From: SHZL01 sp963784425
GTDB taxonomy: Bacteria > Pseudomonadota > Gammaproteobacteria > Xanthomonadales > SZUA-36
Assembly: GCA_963784425.1 (NCBI GenBank)
Contig: CAWARM010000011.1
Location: 806,001 to 870,000 of the forward strand
Reading direction: 5' to 3'
Length of the DNA stretch: 64,000 bases
Positions 8,586-16,058 of the stretch are shown in pieces. The notes under the pieces were generated by a model. The model was given only the letters and a program-made list of their open reading frames with translations. It did not search any database and was not told the origin of the DNA. Position numbers and translations under genes: made by a program. Numbering within the stretch: position 1 is the stretch's first letter; each line of letters opens with the position of its first letter.

Positions 8586-9461
8586 TCAGGCGTTCAGGCG
8601 CCTGGAGATTGCGTTACCGAGGTCGGCCGGCGAGCGAACCGTAACCACGCCGGCTGCTTCCAGGGCGGCAAACTTCTCGTCCGCAGTACCTTTGCCACCC
8701 GCGATAATCGCGCCGGCGTGGCCCATGCGCTTACCCGCCGGCGCAGTAACTCCGGCTATATAGGCAACCACCGGCTTGGTCACATGCCGGGCAATGAAAT
8801 TCGCTGCGTCCTCTTCAGCCGAGCCGCCGATTTCCCCGACCATGATAATGCCGTCGGTATCCTCGTCTTCCTGGAACAGACGCAGCACATCGATGAAGTT
8901 CATTCCCTGGATGGGATCGCCGCCAATGCCGATGCAGGTGGACTGGCCGAGCCCGGCCAGCGTGGTCTGGTAAACGGCTTCATAGGTCAAGGTGCCGGAA
9001 CGGGAGACCACGCCCACCCTTCCCTTGCTGTGAATCTGCCCGGGCATGATGCCAATCTTGCATTCGCCCGGAGTGATGATGCCGGGGCAGTTGGGCCCGA
9101 TCAACCACGTGCCCGGTTTATTCTTCAGGGCCGCTTTGACCACCATCATGTCCTGTACCGGGATGCCCTCGGTAATGGCCACGATGACCTTGATGCCCGC
9201 ATCCGCGGCCTCCAGTATTGCATCGGCTGCAAACGGGGGCGGCACATAGATTACGCTCGCGTCGGCACCGGTCGCGTGCACGGCATCCCTGACCGTGTCG
9301 AACACCGGCAGTCCCAGGTGTTGCTGGCCGCCCTTGCCGGGCGTCACGCCGCCCACCAGGCGCGTGCCGTAATCCAGCGCCTGCTGTGAATGAAAAGTCC
9401 CCTGGTTGCCGGTAAATCCCTGGCAGATAACGCGGGTATCGCGGTTAACCAATACGCTCAT
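8586..9461 (-). CDS. sucD: Succinyl-CoA synthetase alpha subunit
   Basis: 291-residue alpha subunit of the TCA-cycle enzyme that interconverts succinyl-CoA and succinate with formation of ATP or GTP. Seen: an N-terminal CoA-binding Rossmann domain (CQGFTGNQGTFH), and the phosphohistidine loop GHAGAIIAGGKGTADEK near residue 245. The start MSVLVNRDTR at 9461 lies one base after the sucC stop; the open frame continues upstream inside sucC but that part is not homologous. Confidence 0.96.
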   Translation of the reverse strand: MSVLVNRDTRVICQGFTGNQGTFHSQQALDYGTRLVGGVTPGKGGQQHLGLPVFDTVRDAVHATGADASVIYVPPPFAADAILEAADAGIKVIVAITEGIPVQDMMVVKAALKNKPGTWLIGPNCPGIITPGECKIGIMPGQIHSKGRVGVVSRSGTLTYEAVYQTTLAGLGQSTCIGIGGDPIQGMNFIDVLRLFQEDEDTDGIIMVGEIGGSAEEDAANFIARHVTKPVVAYIAGVTAPAGKRMGHAGAIIAGGKGTADEKFAALEAAGVVTVRSPADLGNAISRRLNA

Positions 9462-9462
9462 G

Positions 9463-10650
9463 CTATTGCCCCTTTTTTGCAGCAACGGCCTTGCGGCACG
9501 CGGCCACAACTTTGGTCGCGGCATCGTTCAGGTCGTTGGCGGAAATTATCTTGAATGCGCTTTCTGACAGCATCTTACGGCCTTTTTCCACGTTGGTGCC
9601 TTCCAGCCTGACCACGACGGGTACCGCAACGCCCACCTCGCGCACGGCATCAATGATACCTTCTGCAATCTCATCACAGCGCACGATACCGCCGAATATA
9701 TTGACCAGTATGGCTTCCACGCGGTCGCTGGACAGGATCAACTTGAAGGCCTCGCGCACCCGGGCGGCATTGGAGCCGCCACCCACGTCGAGGAAATTCG
9801 CCGGTTCACCGCCATTGAGCTTGATCACATCCATGGTGGCCATGGCCAGCCCCGCGCCATTAACCATGCAGGCTATATTGCCATCCAGCGTGACGTAGTT
9901 GAGATCGTGGCGGCTTGCGGCCACTTCGGTGGGGTCCTCTTGTGCTTCATCACGCATGGCAGCGAGTTCGGGATGCCGGAACGATGCGTTATCATCCATG
10001 TTGATCTTGGCATCCAGGGCCAACAGGTCACCTTTACCGTCTATGATCAAGGGGTTCACTTCGATAAGAGTGAGGTCCTTGTCGCGAAACAGGCGATACA
10101 TCCCGGACATGATTTTGGTCAATTGCTGCACTTGCCTCGCGGTCAGGCCCATGCCGAATCCCATCTGCCGCGCCTGGAATGCTTGCAGGCCCGCCGTGTT
10201 GTCGACATGGACCATTACAATTTTTTCGGGCTCGTTGGCTGCAACGTGCTCGATGTCCACTCCTCCGGCCGCGGAGCCCATGAACGTTACGCACTGGTTA
10301 ACCCGGTCAACCAGGGCGGAAAGGTAAATTTCGCTGGCAATGTCGCTGGCTTCTGCAATCAGCACCTTGTTGACCGGTAATGCAAGCCCGCCCGTTTGAT
10401 ACGTGGTGATTTTCATGTTCAGCATGCGCTTGGCTTCCGCCTGCACTTCATCCAGGCTCCTGGCCAGTTTGACTCCACCGGCTTTGCCCCGCCCCCCGGC
10501 ATGGACCTGTGCTTTTACCACCCACATGTCCCCGCCCATTGCCTTTGCAGCCGCAACAGCTTCCGCCGGCGTGGCGGCAACGAGGCCGGCCGGGACCGGA
10601 ATTCCGTATTCGGCGAAAAGAGCTTTCGCCTGGTATTCATGAAAGTTCAT
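9463..10650 (-). CDS. sucC: Succinyl-CoA synthetase beta subunit
   Basis: 395-residue beta subunit with an ATP-grasp domain and C-terminal ligase domain. The start MNFHEYQAKALF at 10650 is the family norm. Seen: AQVHAGGRGKAGGVKLA in the ATP-grasp region and GGIVRCDEIAEGI in the ligase domain. It forms a two-gene operon with sucD. The stretch immediately upstream holds eight tandem 13-bp units (10661-10764) that begin 10 bp before the start codon, so ribosome access or transcription could be affected. sucC is divergent from pilS, with about 260 bp between the starts. Confidence 0.96.
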   Translation of the reverse strand: MNFHEYQAKALFAEYGIPVPAGLVAATPAEAVAAAKAMGGDMWVVKAQVHAGGRGKAGGVKLARSLDEVQAEAKRMLNMKITTYQTGGLALPVNKVLIAEASDIASEIYLSALVDRVNQCVTFMGSAAGGVDIEHVAANEPEKIVMVHVDNTAGLQAFQARQMGFGMGLTARQVQQLTKIMSGMYRLFRDKDLTLIEVNPLIIDGKGDLLALDAKINMDDNASFRHPELAAMRDEAQEDPTEVAASRHDLNYVTLDGNIACMVNGAGLAMATMDVIKLNGGEPANFLDVGGGSNAARVREAFKLILSSDRVEAILVNIFGGIVRCDEIAEGIIDAVREVGVAVPVVVRLEGTNVEKGRKMLSESAFKIISANDLNDAATKVVAACRKAVAAKKGQ

Positions 10651-10660
10651 TATTTCTCCC

Positions 10661-10764
10661 AAAAGCGCAGCCCAAAAGCGCAACCTGAAGGCGCAATCCG
10701 AGGCCGCAACCCAAGGCCGCAACCTGAAACGGCAACCCGAAGCTCCGGCCTGAACGGCCGCAAC
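10661..10764. repeat. Eight tandem 13-bp units upstream of sucC
   Basis: Reading + strand, eight 13-base units follow each other without gaps, for example AAAAGCGCAACCT, GAAGGCGCAATCC, GAGGCCGCAACCC and AAGGCCGCAACCT. Each has a purine-rich start, a GCGCA or CCGCA core and a CC end. They lie between sucC (start at 10650) and pilS (start at 10910). The 13-bp period does not match the helical repeat, so a co-operative operator on one DNA face is not obvious. Confidence 0.8.
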
Positions 10765-10909
10765 AAAGTCAGGCATTTTCCCCTGAATTGGAATTTAAAT
10801 CAAAACATGGCGCAGCCCGCATCACAAAGACTGGAATAAGCGGAACAACCGGGTGATATACTTTTGCCGCGCGTGCCAATTCAGGACGCCACGCTGGCAG
10901 GGAAGACTA

Positions 10910-12553
10910 ATGACTGCAACAGGAATTGACCGCAGTGCAGTGGACCAGGACAACACGTATCCGTTGCCGGAATCTCTCACGCGTCGCATCCTGGCTTACC
11001 TGGGCGCCTATCGCCTCGTTATCGCAGTGCTGTTGCTTGCAGGTAATTTCGCGAGCCTGACTGATAGACCCTTTGCTTCAACCGGCACCGCGATTGCCGC
11101 ATTGTTGCTACTGGGCTACCTGCTGTTGGCGTCTTTTGAATTGTTCATTTCCCGGCGCCCACAAGCAAACGCTCACCGGCTTGCACGGCACGCCTTGCTC
11201 GCCGACATCCTGTGGCTTTCTGCACTGTTGTTTGCCCTCGGCGGACTCAACAGCGGCGTAGGTATCTTGCTGGCTTTTGGCAGTGCACTGGCTGGTATGT
11301 TGCTTTCCATGCGCCTGGCCCTGTTCATCGCTGCGGTGGCCAGCATATCCATGATAGCCCAGGCTGCCCTGACGCCCGCTGCATCCGGAACGGCGGTTGA
11401 CGAAATACTGCGTGCCGGACTGTACGGCGCCACCGCGATGATTTTCTGCTTGTTGAGCCACCTGCTGGCATTCTGGGCCAGGGACTACCGCCTGATAGCC
11501 GAAAAGCAGGAGACCAGGATTGCCGATCTGACAGAACTCAACGATGTGATCATCCGCAACATGAGCACCGGCATCATTGCGGTCGATCATAATCGGCGCA
11601 TCCGGTTGATGAATGAATATGCCTGGTTCCTGATGGGCAGCCCAAAGGTGCGCGAACTCTTGCTGGCTGACATTTCACCACGCCTGGACCGTTCACTGGA
11701 GAAATGGCTGGTCGAGCCACATGCGGAAATGAAATCGGTCGTACTGGAGACCAGCCAGGCGCAGGTTGTCCCGGCGTTTGTAAGCATACCCGGTGAGGAT
11801 GGGCAGGGGGCGTTGATGTTCCTTAACGATGAAAGCGTGATATCCCGCCGGGCGCTGGAGCTTTCAGCCAACTCCCTGGCCAAGCTGTCGGGCAGCATTG
11901 CACACGAAATCCGCAATCCCCTGTCGGCTGTTACCCACGCTGCTCAACTCCTGGATGAGTCCCCCACCATCACGCTGAACGACATGCGTCTGACCAATAT
12001 CATCCTTGATCAATCCAAGCGCATGAACGGCATCGTCGAAAACATACTGCAGTTGTCGCGCCAGGAACAGTCACGACCGGAACCGGTGGAACTCAATGCC
12101 TTTTTGAAAAACCTGGCAGAAGAATTCAAGACCACTCAAACCGCCAAGAACCTGGACTTCCACCTCTTTATGGAGGTGGGCAAGACGTACGTGGTATTTG
12201 ACAAGAGTCAGTTGCATCAAGCCTTGTGGAAGCTGCTCGACAATACCGTTCATCATGCAAGTGTCAAGCGCTCACCCCGCGCAGAGCTGAGTATGCGCAA
12301 GGACGAAAGCGCGGGTTACTGTGTCATCACGGTCGAGGATAACGGACCCGGTATCCCCGCTTCCCGCATGCAGGACATCTTCGAGCCGTTCTACACCACG
12401 CGCAAGGAAGGCTCCGGACTCGGCTTGTACATTGCCCGGCAACTGTGTGAAGCAAACCAGGGCGAACTTACGGTAGACTCTAAACCGGGAATTGGCACCG
12501 CCTTTCATATCCGTATGGGGCTGGCCCCGAACAGAAGGCCCGAATTCAAATGA
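10910..12553 (+). CDS. pilS: Sensor histidine kinase PilS
   Basis: 547-residue membrane kinase that with PilR controls pilin transcription. Seen: about six hydrophobic helices in residues 35-190, a PAS domain near 210-320, a HisKA domain with the phosphoacceptor in SIAHEIRNPLSA, and an ATPase domain with DNGPGIP and GSGLGLYIARQL motifs. The start at 10910 is chosen because upstream codons are not family-like; an in-frame start at 10853 exists. The 3' end overlaps a six-codon mini-frame that links to pilR. Confidence 0.9.
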   Translation: MTATGIDRSAVDQDNTYPLPESLTRRILAYLGAYRLVIAVLLLAGNFASLTDRPFASTGTAIAALLLLGYLLLASFELFISRRPQANAHRLARHALLADILWLSALLFALGGLNSGVGILLAFGSALAGMLLSMRLALFIAAVASISMIAQAALTPAASGTAVDEILRAGLYGATAMIFCLLSHLLAFWARDYRLIAEKQETRIADLTELNDVIIRNMSTGIIAVDHNRRIRLMNEYAWFLMGSPKVRELLLADISPRLDRSLEKWLVEPHAEMKSVVLETSQAQVVPAFVSIPGEDGQGALMFLNDESVISRRALELSANSLAKLSGSIAHEIRNPLSAVTHAAQLLDESPTITLNDMRLTNIILDQSKRMNGIVENILQLSRQEQSRPEPVELNAFLKNLAEEFKTTQTAKNLDFHLFMEVGKTYVVFDKSQLHQALWKLLDNTVHHASVKRSPRAELSMRKDESAGYCVITVEDNGPGIPASRMQDIFEPFYTTRKEGSGLGLYIARQLCEANQGELTVDSKPGIGTAFHIRMGLAPNRRPEFK

Positions 12554-12570
12554 AGCCTGAATCCAAATGA
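12550..12570 (+). other. Six-codon linker frame between pilS and pilR
   Basis: The last base of the pilS coding sequence opens ATG at 12550 (ATGA with the pilS stop), encodes M-K-P-E-S-K and stops at 12568-12570, overlapping the pilR ATG at 12567 (again ATGA). The mini-frame comes from a 17-bp tandem duplication (12550-12566 and 12567-12583) of the pilR start region. It could relay ribosomes from pilS to pilR. That it is translated is inference. Confidence 0.5.
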
Positions 12571-13962
12571 AACCTGAGGTCAAGCGCGTACTGGTCATCG
12601 ACGATGAACCGTCCATTCGGGAACTGCTGAACCTCACCCTGAGCCGGATGGGGCTGAGTGTTACCACGGTCGAAGATCTGGCTGCTGCGCGGCGCGCCTT
12701 GATGACTACCGATTTCAGTTTTTGCCTTACCGACATGCGCTTGCCGGACGGGAACGGACTGGACCTGGTGCGGGAAATCGCTGAAAACTACCCCCGGCTT
12801 CCGGTCGCAGTCATCACCGCGCATGGCAAAGTCGAGGATGCAGTACACGCATTGAAACTGGGTGCCTTCGACTTCGTATCCAAGCCGGTCGACCTGGTCG
12901 TGTTGCGTAAGCTGGTCAACACCGCACTGCGCCTGGAAAATGATACTGGCGGTGAAGCGCCGGCGGTGGATAAGCTCGGCGTAGCCGAACTGCCGGATGC
13001 ACTCAATCGGCTGATTGGAAAATCCGCAGCCATCAGGCAATGCCAGGCCATGATCGCCAAGCTGGCCCGCAGCCAGGCGCCGGTGCTGCTCAGCGGTGAA
13101 TCCGGTTCAGGCAAGGAACTGGCGGCTCGCCTTATCCATGAACTGGGCCCACGAGGCGATGGACCCTTCGTGCCGGTCAACTGCGGCGCCATCCCGTCTG
13201 AATTGATGGAAAGCGAGTTTTTCGGCCACAAGAAAGGCAGCTTCACCGGTGCGGGAGCTGACAAAGACGGCTTGTTCAAGGCTGCAGATGGCGGCACCCT
13301 CATGCTGGATGAGGTGGCAGACCTCCCGCTGCACATGCAGGTCAAGCTGCTGCGGGTTATTCAGGAAAAAGCCGTGATGCCGATTGGCGGCCGCGAAGAA
13401 GTAAAAGTGGACGTGCGCATTCTCAGCGCCACGCACCAGGCGCTCAAACCCCTGGTAGAAAGTGGAAAGTTCCGCAGCGATCTCTATTTCCGCCTGAACG
13501 TTATCGAATTACACATGCCCAGCCTGAAGGAACGCATCGAAGACATACCTTTGCTGGCGAAGCATTTCCTCAAGGACGTCACCGATCAGTGGGATGCCAG
13601 TGAAACACCCGAATTCTCCGAGGCCGCCATGGACGCCCTGAAGCATCACAACTTCACTGGCAACGTGCGCGAACTGATCAACATCCTGCAGCGCGCGGTC
13701 ACCATGTGCGAAGGCCCATTCATCCAACCTGCGGACCTGATGCTGGAACATGTTGGCGTCGTGGATTTGCCCGATGGCTGCCGCCGTTGGTCCGGACAAG
13801 GCCGATGACCTGTCGCTGGACAGCTTTATGGGAGACATAGAAAAGCAGATGCTCGAAGATGCACTCAAAGCCGCCCGCTACAATAAAACCAAGGCCGCAG
13901 AAAATCTCGGCATCAGTTTCCGCTCCTTCCGCTACAAGCTGAAGAAATTTGGCATTGAGTAG
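12567..13962 (+). CDS. pilR: Sigma-54 response regulator PilR (frame break near 13770)
   Basis: NtrC-type activator of the pilA promoter. Seen: a receiver domain starting VLVIDDEPSIREL with the phosphoryl Asp in CLTDMRLPDG; an AAA+ domain with Walker A GESGSGKE, the sigma-54 contact loop as KKGSFTGA, and Walker B GGTLMLDEV; and a Fis-type helix-turn-helix (NKTKAAENLGISFRSFRYKL) at the end. The first frame runs 12567-13808 and the DNA-binding tail continues one base over, ending at 13962. Removing one C of the CCC at 13770-13772 joins them smoothly. Either the sequence has an extra base, or PilR here lacks its DNA-binding domain. Confidence 0.88.
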
Positions 13963-13967
13963 AAAGA

Positions 13968-14041
13968 CGCTTATGGCACGTGGCCTGGCCGTGAGTGTTG
14001 CCGTTCTGCTGGGTGGCTACCTGCTGCTGACCTCGAGGTAG
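13968..14041 (+). pseudogene. Orphan 5' end of the pilin-glycosylation ligase gene
   Basis: The 69 bases 13968-14036 match 16054-16122, the start of the ligase gene, with four mismatches. The copy starts ATG at 13973, 10 bp after the pilR stop, and closes after 22 codons at 14039-14041. It marks where the ligase gene originally followed pilR, before the toxin-antitoxin island moved in. If translated it would give a very short hydrophobic peptide; there is no evidence for that. Confidence 0.75.
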
Positions 14042-14066
14042 AATCCGGACCGCCGCGGCGCCCCTC

Positions 14067-14085
14067 TATGGCAATTGACGCCATA
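14067..14085. promoter_or_regulatory. Palindromic operator 1 of tumE-tumA
   Basis: TATGGC, seven bases, then GCCATA form a perfect interrupted palindrome upstream of tumE. A second identical one follows with centres 26 bp apart. Antitoxins with DNA-binding domains usually repress their own operons, so TumA is the likely ligand (inference). Confidence 0.55.
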
Positions 14086-14092
14086 TGTTGAC

Positions 14093-14111
14093 TATGGCAT
14101 TCTAAGCCATA
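14093..14111. promoter_or_regulatory. Palindromic operator 2, touching the tumE start codon
   Basis: Second perfect TATGGC-N7-GCCATA palindrome. Its last base is the A of the tumE ATG at 14111, so a bound protein would block initiation of transcription or translation. Confidence 0.55.
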
Positions 14112-14398
14112 TGAAAGCGGTGCTGGCGTTCTATGACAAACAGGTGCTGCCTGACGGTGCCATTGTTGAAATGAAGATATGGCAACTAACGGGACCTGTC
14201 CGGGGTAGCGTCCACAAGCTGAAGTACAGTTTGTTTTACGGTTTCCCCGGCAATCGGCTGGTAGGTTACGACAATGAGCACGGCAAGGGTGATCATCGTC
14301 ATATCGAAGGCACGGAGGAAAATTACACTTTCAGCACCGTGGAAGAATTGATAGCGGATTTTTTGGCGGATGTGAGCCGCCTGCGAGGTGATTCATGA
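14111..14398 (+). CDS. tumE: Toxin of the TumE family
   Basis: 95-residue protein of the DUF6516/TumE toxin family. Seen: the family-typical run PVRGSVHKLKYSLFYG, VGYDNEHGKGDHRHIEG (with His/Asp residues that could be catalytic) and LIADFLADV. The start is the ATG at 14111; an in-frame ATG at 14075 falls within the operator region and is less likely. Its stop overlaps the tumA start by ATGA (14395-14398), the usual tight coupling of toxin and antitoxin. Toxin activity is inferred from family and gene order. Confidence 0.8.
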   Translation: MKAVLAFYDKQVLPDGAIVEMKIWQLTGPVRGSVHKLKYSLFYGFPGNRLVGYDNEHGKGDHRHIEGTEENYTFSTVEELIADFLADVSRLRGDS

Positions 14399-14745
14399 GC
14401 AAGCGAGTCGACATTCACGTGGGTACCATCGACGACATGGGACGACGCTTCACAAGTGCATGGCATCGGCTGGAAAACGGCCAGAAGGTGCGTGAAACGC
14501 ACCTGACCTTCCCCGATCTGCCGGCGCTGCTGAGCGCTCTGTCACCACGGCGGTTGGAGCTACTGCAGTCCGTTCATCGTCACCCTGCGCCTTCGATCAG
14601 GGCGCTGGCAACGCGTTTACAGCGTGATTACAAACGCGTTTATAAGGATGTGGAAACGTTGACGACCTCGGGGTTGCTGCGTCGGGAAGATGGAGCAGTT
14701 TCCGCACCCTATGATGCAGTCATGGCGGAGATGCGATTAAATTAG
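14395..14745 (+). CDS. tumA: Antitoxin of the TumA family (MarR-like winged helix)
   Basis: 116-residue partner of TumE. Seen: the family opening VGTIDDMGRRFTSAWHR, then a winged helix-turn-helix around LSPRRLELLQSVHR to YKRVYKDVETLTTSGLLRRE, which suits DNA binding to the upstream palindromes. The last 14 codons lie inside a 200-bp sequence repeated at 15812-16012, so the 3' end has been duplicated along with the following REP unit. Confidence 0.8.
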   Translation: MSKRVDIHVGTIDDMGRRFTSAWHRLENGQKVRETHLTFPDLPALLSALSPRRLELLQSVHRHPAPSIRALATRLQRDYKRVYKDVETLTTSGLLRREDGAVSAPYDAVMAEMRLN

Positions 14746-14900
14746 GGTGGTCAGATTGCCGTGCCAAATCATAGCGCTGTAGGAGGCCGTTTGCGGCCGA
14801 CCGGGCGCTTCGCGCGCAAGGCGCGCTCCTACATGAGGCCACGGGTGACCGAAATCCTTAATCGCGCGCAAGCGCGCAATGTGCAGGATGCACCGATGCC
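14701..14900. repeat. 200-bp direct repeat, copy 1 (tumA 3' end plus REP pair)
   Basis: About 95% identical to 15812-16012. It holds the end of tumA (to 14745), a spacer, then two facing REP-like hairpins at about 14779-14834: GTAGGAG-GGCCGTTTGCGGCC style on one side and the GCGCGCAAGGCGCGC-CTCCTAC style on the other. REP units with a GTAGGAG head are typical of Xanthomonadales and Pseudomonas and are usually moved by RAYT transposases; none is in the window. Confidence 0.8.
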
Positions 14901-14930
14901 ATGCTGGTGGACTATCAGGACTACCATTAA
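14901..14930 (+). pseudogene. Possible 3' remnant of a higB toxin gene
   Basis: Just after repeat copy 1 and 13 bp before higA lies a short frame ending V-D-Y-Q-D-Y-H-stop. HigB toxins normally end in an acidic DYH tail immediately upstream of higA. This suggests that the higB gene was replaced by the repeat, leaving only its last codons. Very short, so tentative. Confidence 0.4.
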
Positions 14931-14943
14931 GAGGAATTCAAAC

Positions 14944-15249
14944 ATGAGCAGAATGCACAACCCGCCGCACCCCGGCGAAATCCTGCGGGAGGATGTGTTA
15001 CCCGCCCTGGGGTTGACTGTTACCGATGCCGCCGCGCAGCTGGGCGTTACCCGTGCAGCATTTTCACGCGTGCTGAATGGCCGCGCTGCCATATCGCCGG
15101 AAATGGCTTTGCGGTTAGAACAGTGGCTAGGCGTAGAGAATGGCGGGCGGGCCGATGTGTGGCTGGCAGAGCAAGCCAGTTATGATCTGTGGCAAGCGCG
15201 CAAGAGTTTCAAGCCCAAAGTGCAGCGGGCTCCCGCGATGGCTGCATAG
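14944..15249 (+). CDS. higA: HigA-family antitoxin / XRE regulator (apparently orphan)
   Basis: 101-residue protein with the classic HigA opening NPPHPGEILREDVLPALGLT, a helix-turn-helix (DAAAQLGVTRAAFSRVLNGRA) and the EMALRLEQWLGV segment. The start at 14944 follows a GAGG ribosome site. The upstream gene should encode the HigB RNase, but only a few terminal codons are visible, so it is an orphan antitoxin. It may bind its own promoter or act in trans on other HigB copies (inference). Confidence 0.87.
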   Translation: MSRMHNPPHPGEILREDVLPALGLTVTDAAAQLGVTRAAFSRVLNGRAAISPEMALRLEQWLGVENGGRADVWLAEQASYDLWQARKSFKPKVQRAPAMAA

Positions 15250-15367
15250 GGTATCATCGCCGCCTGATGGTTTCTGGCAAAACCCAGTACCCTTCATCGT
15301 AGAACACGAAAGGTTGCGCACGTAGAATTTCGGCATGACGAATGCTGACAGACGAAGGTAGACAGAA

Positions 15368-15571
15368 ATGAAACTACGAGTCGTGCTTGAGCCAAGTGAC
15401 GAAGGTGGATATACCGCCTATGTGCCGAGCTTGCCAGGATGCGTAAGCGAAGGAGATTCGAAGGAAGAAGCCCTTACCAACATCAGGGAGGCGATTGAGC
15501 TTTACCTGGAGCCGGTTGACGATGATATGCGCTACAACCCGAATGCCGAGATCACCGACATCGCGGTATGA
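15368..15571 (+). CDS. hicB: HicB antitoxin
   Basis: 67-residue HicB-like protein with the partial RNase-H fold, seen in DEGGYTAYVPSLPGCVSEGD and KEEALTNIREAIELYLE. It is the short form, without a C-terminal DNA-binding domain. Its stop overlaps the hicA start by ATGA at 15568-15571. The antitoxin-first order is common for this type. Confidence 0.9.
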   Translation: MKLRVVLEPSDEGGYTAYVPSLPGCVSEGDSKEEALTNIREAIELYLEPVDDDMRYNPNAEITDIAV

Positions 15572-15795
15572 GCAAGGTTCCGAGCCTTCCGTTCGATAAG
15601 GTCATTGGTGCCTTGAAGCGGGATGGTTGGGTGTTTGTGCGTCAACGAGGCAGCCATATCAGAATGCAGAAGCGCATCAGGGAAGAGGTTATAAAAATCA
15701 CCGTTCCGGCACATCGGCCAATCAAGCGGTCCACATTGTCATACATTCTCAAACAGGCACGCTTAGATGTCGCCGAATTTATCGAATTGCTTTGA
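15568..15795 (+). CDS. hicA: HicA toxin (mRNA interferase)
   Basis: 75-residue dsRBD-like RNase toxin. Seen: the substrate-binding core KRDGWVFVRQRGSHIRM with the catalytic histidine (about residue 30), and VPAHRPIKRSTLSYILKQA. All key residues are present, so it looks active. It follows hicB directly, and repeat copy 2 begins 16 bp after its stop. Confidence 0.92.
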   Translation: MSKVPSLPFDKVIGALKRDGWVFVRQRGSHIRMQKRIREEVIKITVPAHRPIKRSTLSYILKQARLDVAEFIELL

Positions 15796-15811
15796 AGCTC
15801 AAGGAATCTGG

Positions 15812-16012
15812 TCGGCACCCTATGATGCAGTCACGGCAGAGATGCGATTAAATTAGGGTGGTCAGATTGCCGTGCCAAACCATCGCGTTGTAAGAGGCCG
15901 CTTTGCGGCCGACCGGGCGGTTCGTGCGCAAGGCGCGCTCCTACATGAGGCCACGGGTGACCGAAATCGTTAATCGCGCGCAAGCGCGCAATGTGCAGGA
16001 TGCACCGGTGCC
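15812..16012. repeat. 200-bp direct repeat, copy 2
   Basis: Second copy of 14701-14900, with about 11 differences and one extra base. It starts with the last codons of a tumA-like gene (including its stop, at about 15856) without the rest of the gene. The REP pair is at about 15889-15942. The two copies bracket higA-hicB-hicA, so recombination between them could delete that block. Confidence 0.8.
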
Positions 16013-16042
16013 GCGTAGGCCAGGGATGGCCGGGAGCGGCCT
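15989..16042. repeat. 54-bp dispersed repeat, copy 1
   Basis: Matches the reverse complement of 45211-45264 in the mraZ-rnpB spacer with about five differences. The shared part includes GGCCAGGGATGGCCGGGAGC. Here it ends in a hairpin (GTAGGCC to GGCCTCCTAC) 17 bp before the ligase ATG. Confidence 0.7.
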
Positions 16043-16058
16043 CCTACACGGGCCGCTT

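Noticed and set aside
10661..10764. CRISPR array
   Set aside because: Units of 13 bp follow each other without spacers, and no cas genes are present. The same holds for the arrays at 46930 and 48955.
13770..13772. Programmed frameshifting or phase variation in pilR
   Set aside because: Runs of three identical bases are too short for typical slippage, no slippery heptamer or downstream pseudoknot was seen, and similar breaks affect secA and lpoA.
14761..14943. N-terminal extension of higA by about 60 codons
   Set aside because: It is translated REP repeat sequence; the HigA family starts near the ATG at 14944, which has a ribosome site.
15903..16058. N-terminal extension of the ligase by about 50 codons
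   Set aside because: It is translated REP and dispersed repeat; the duplicated copy at 13973 shows the true ATG.
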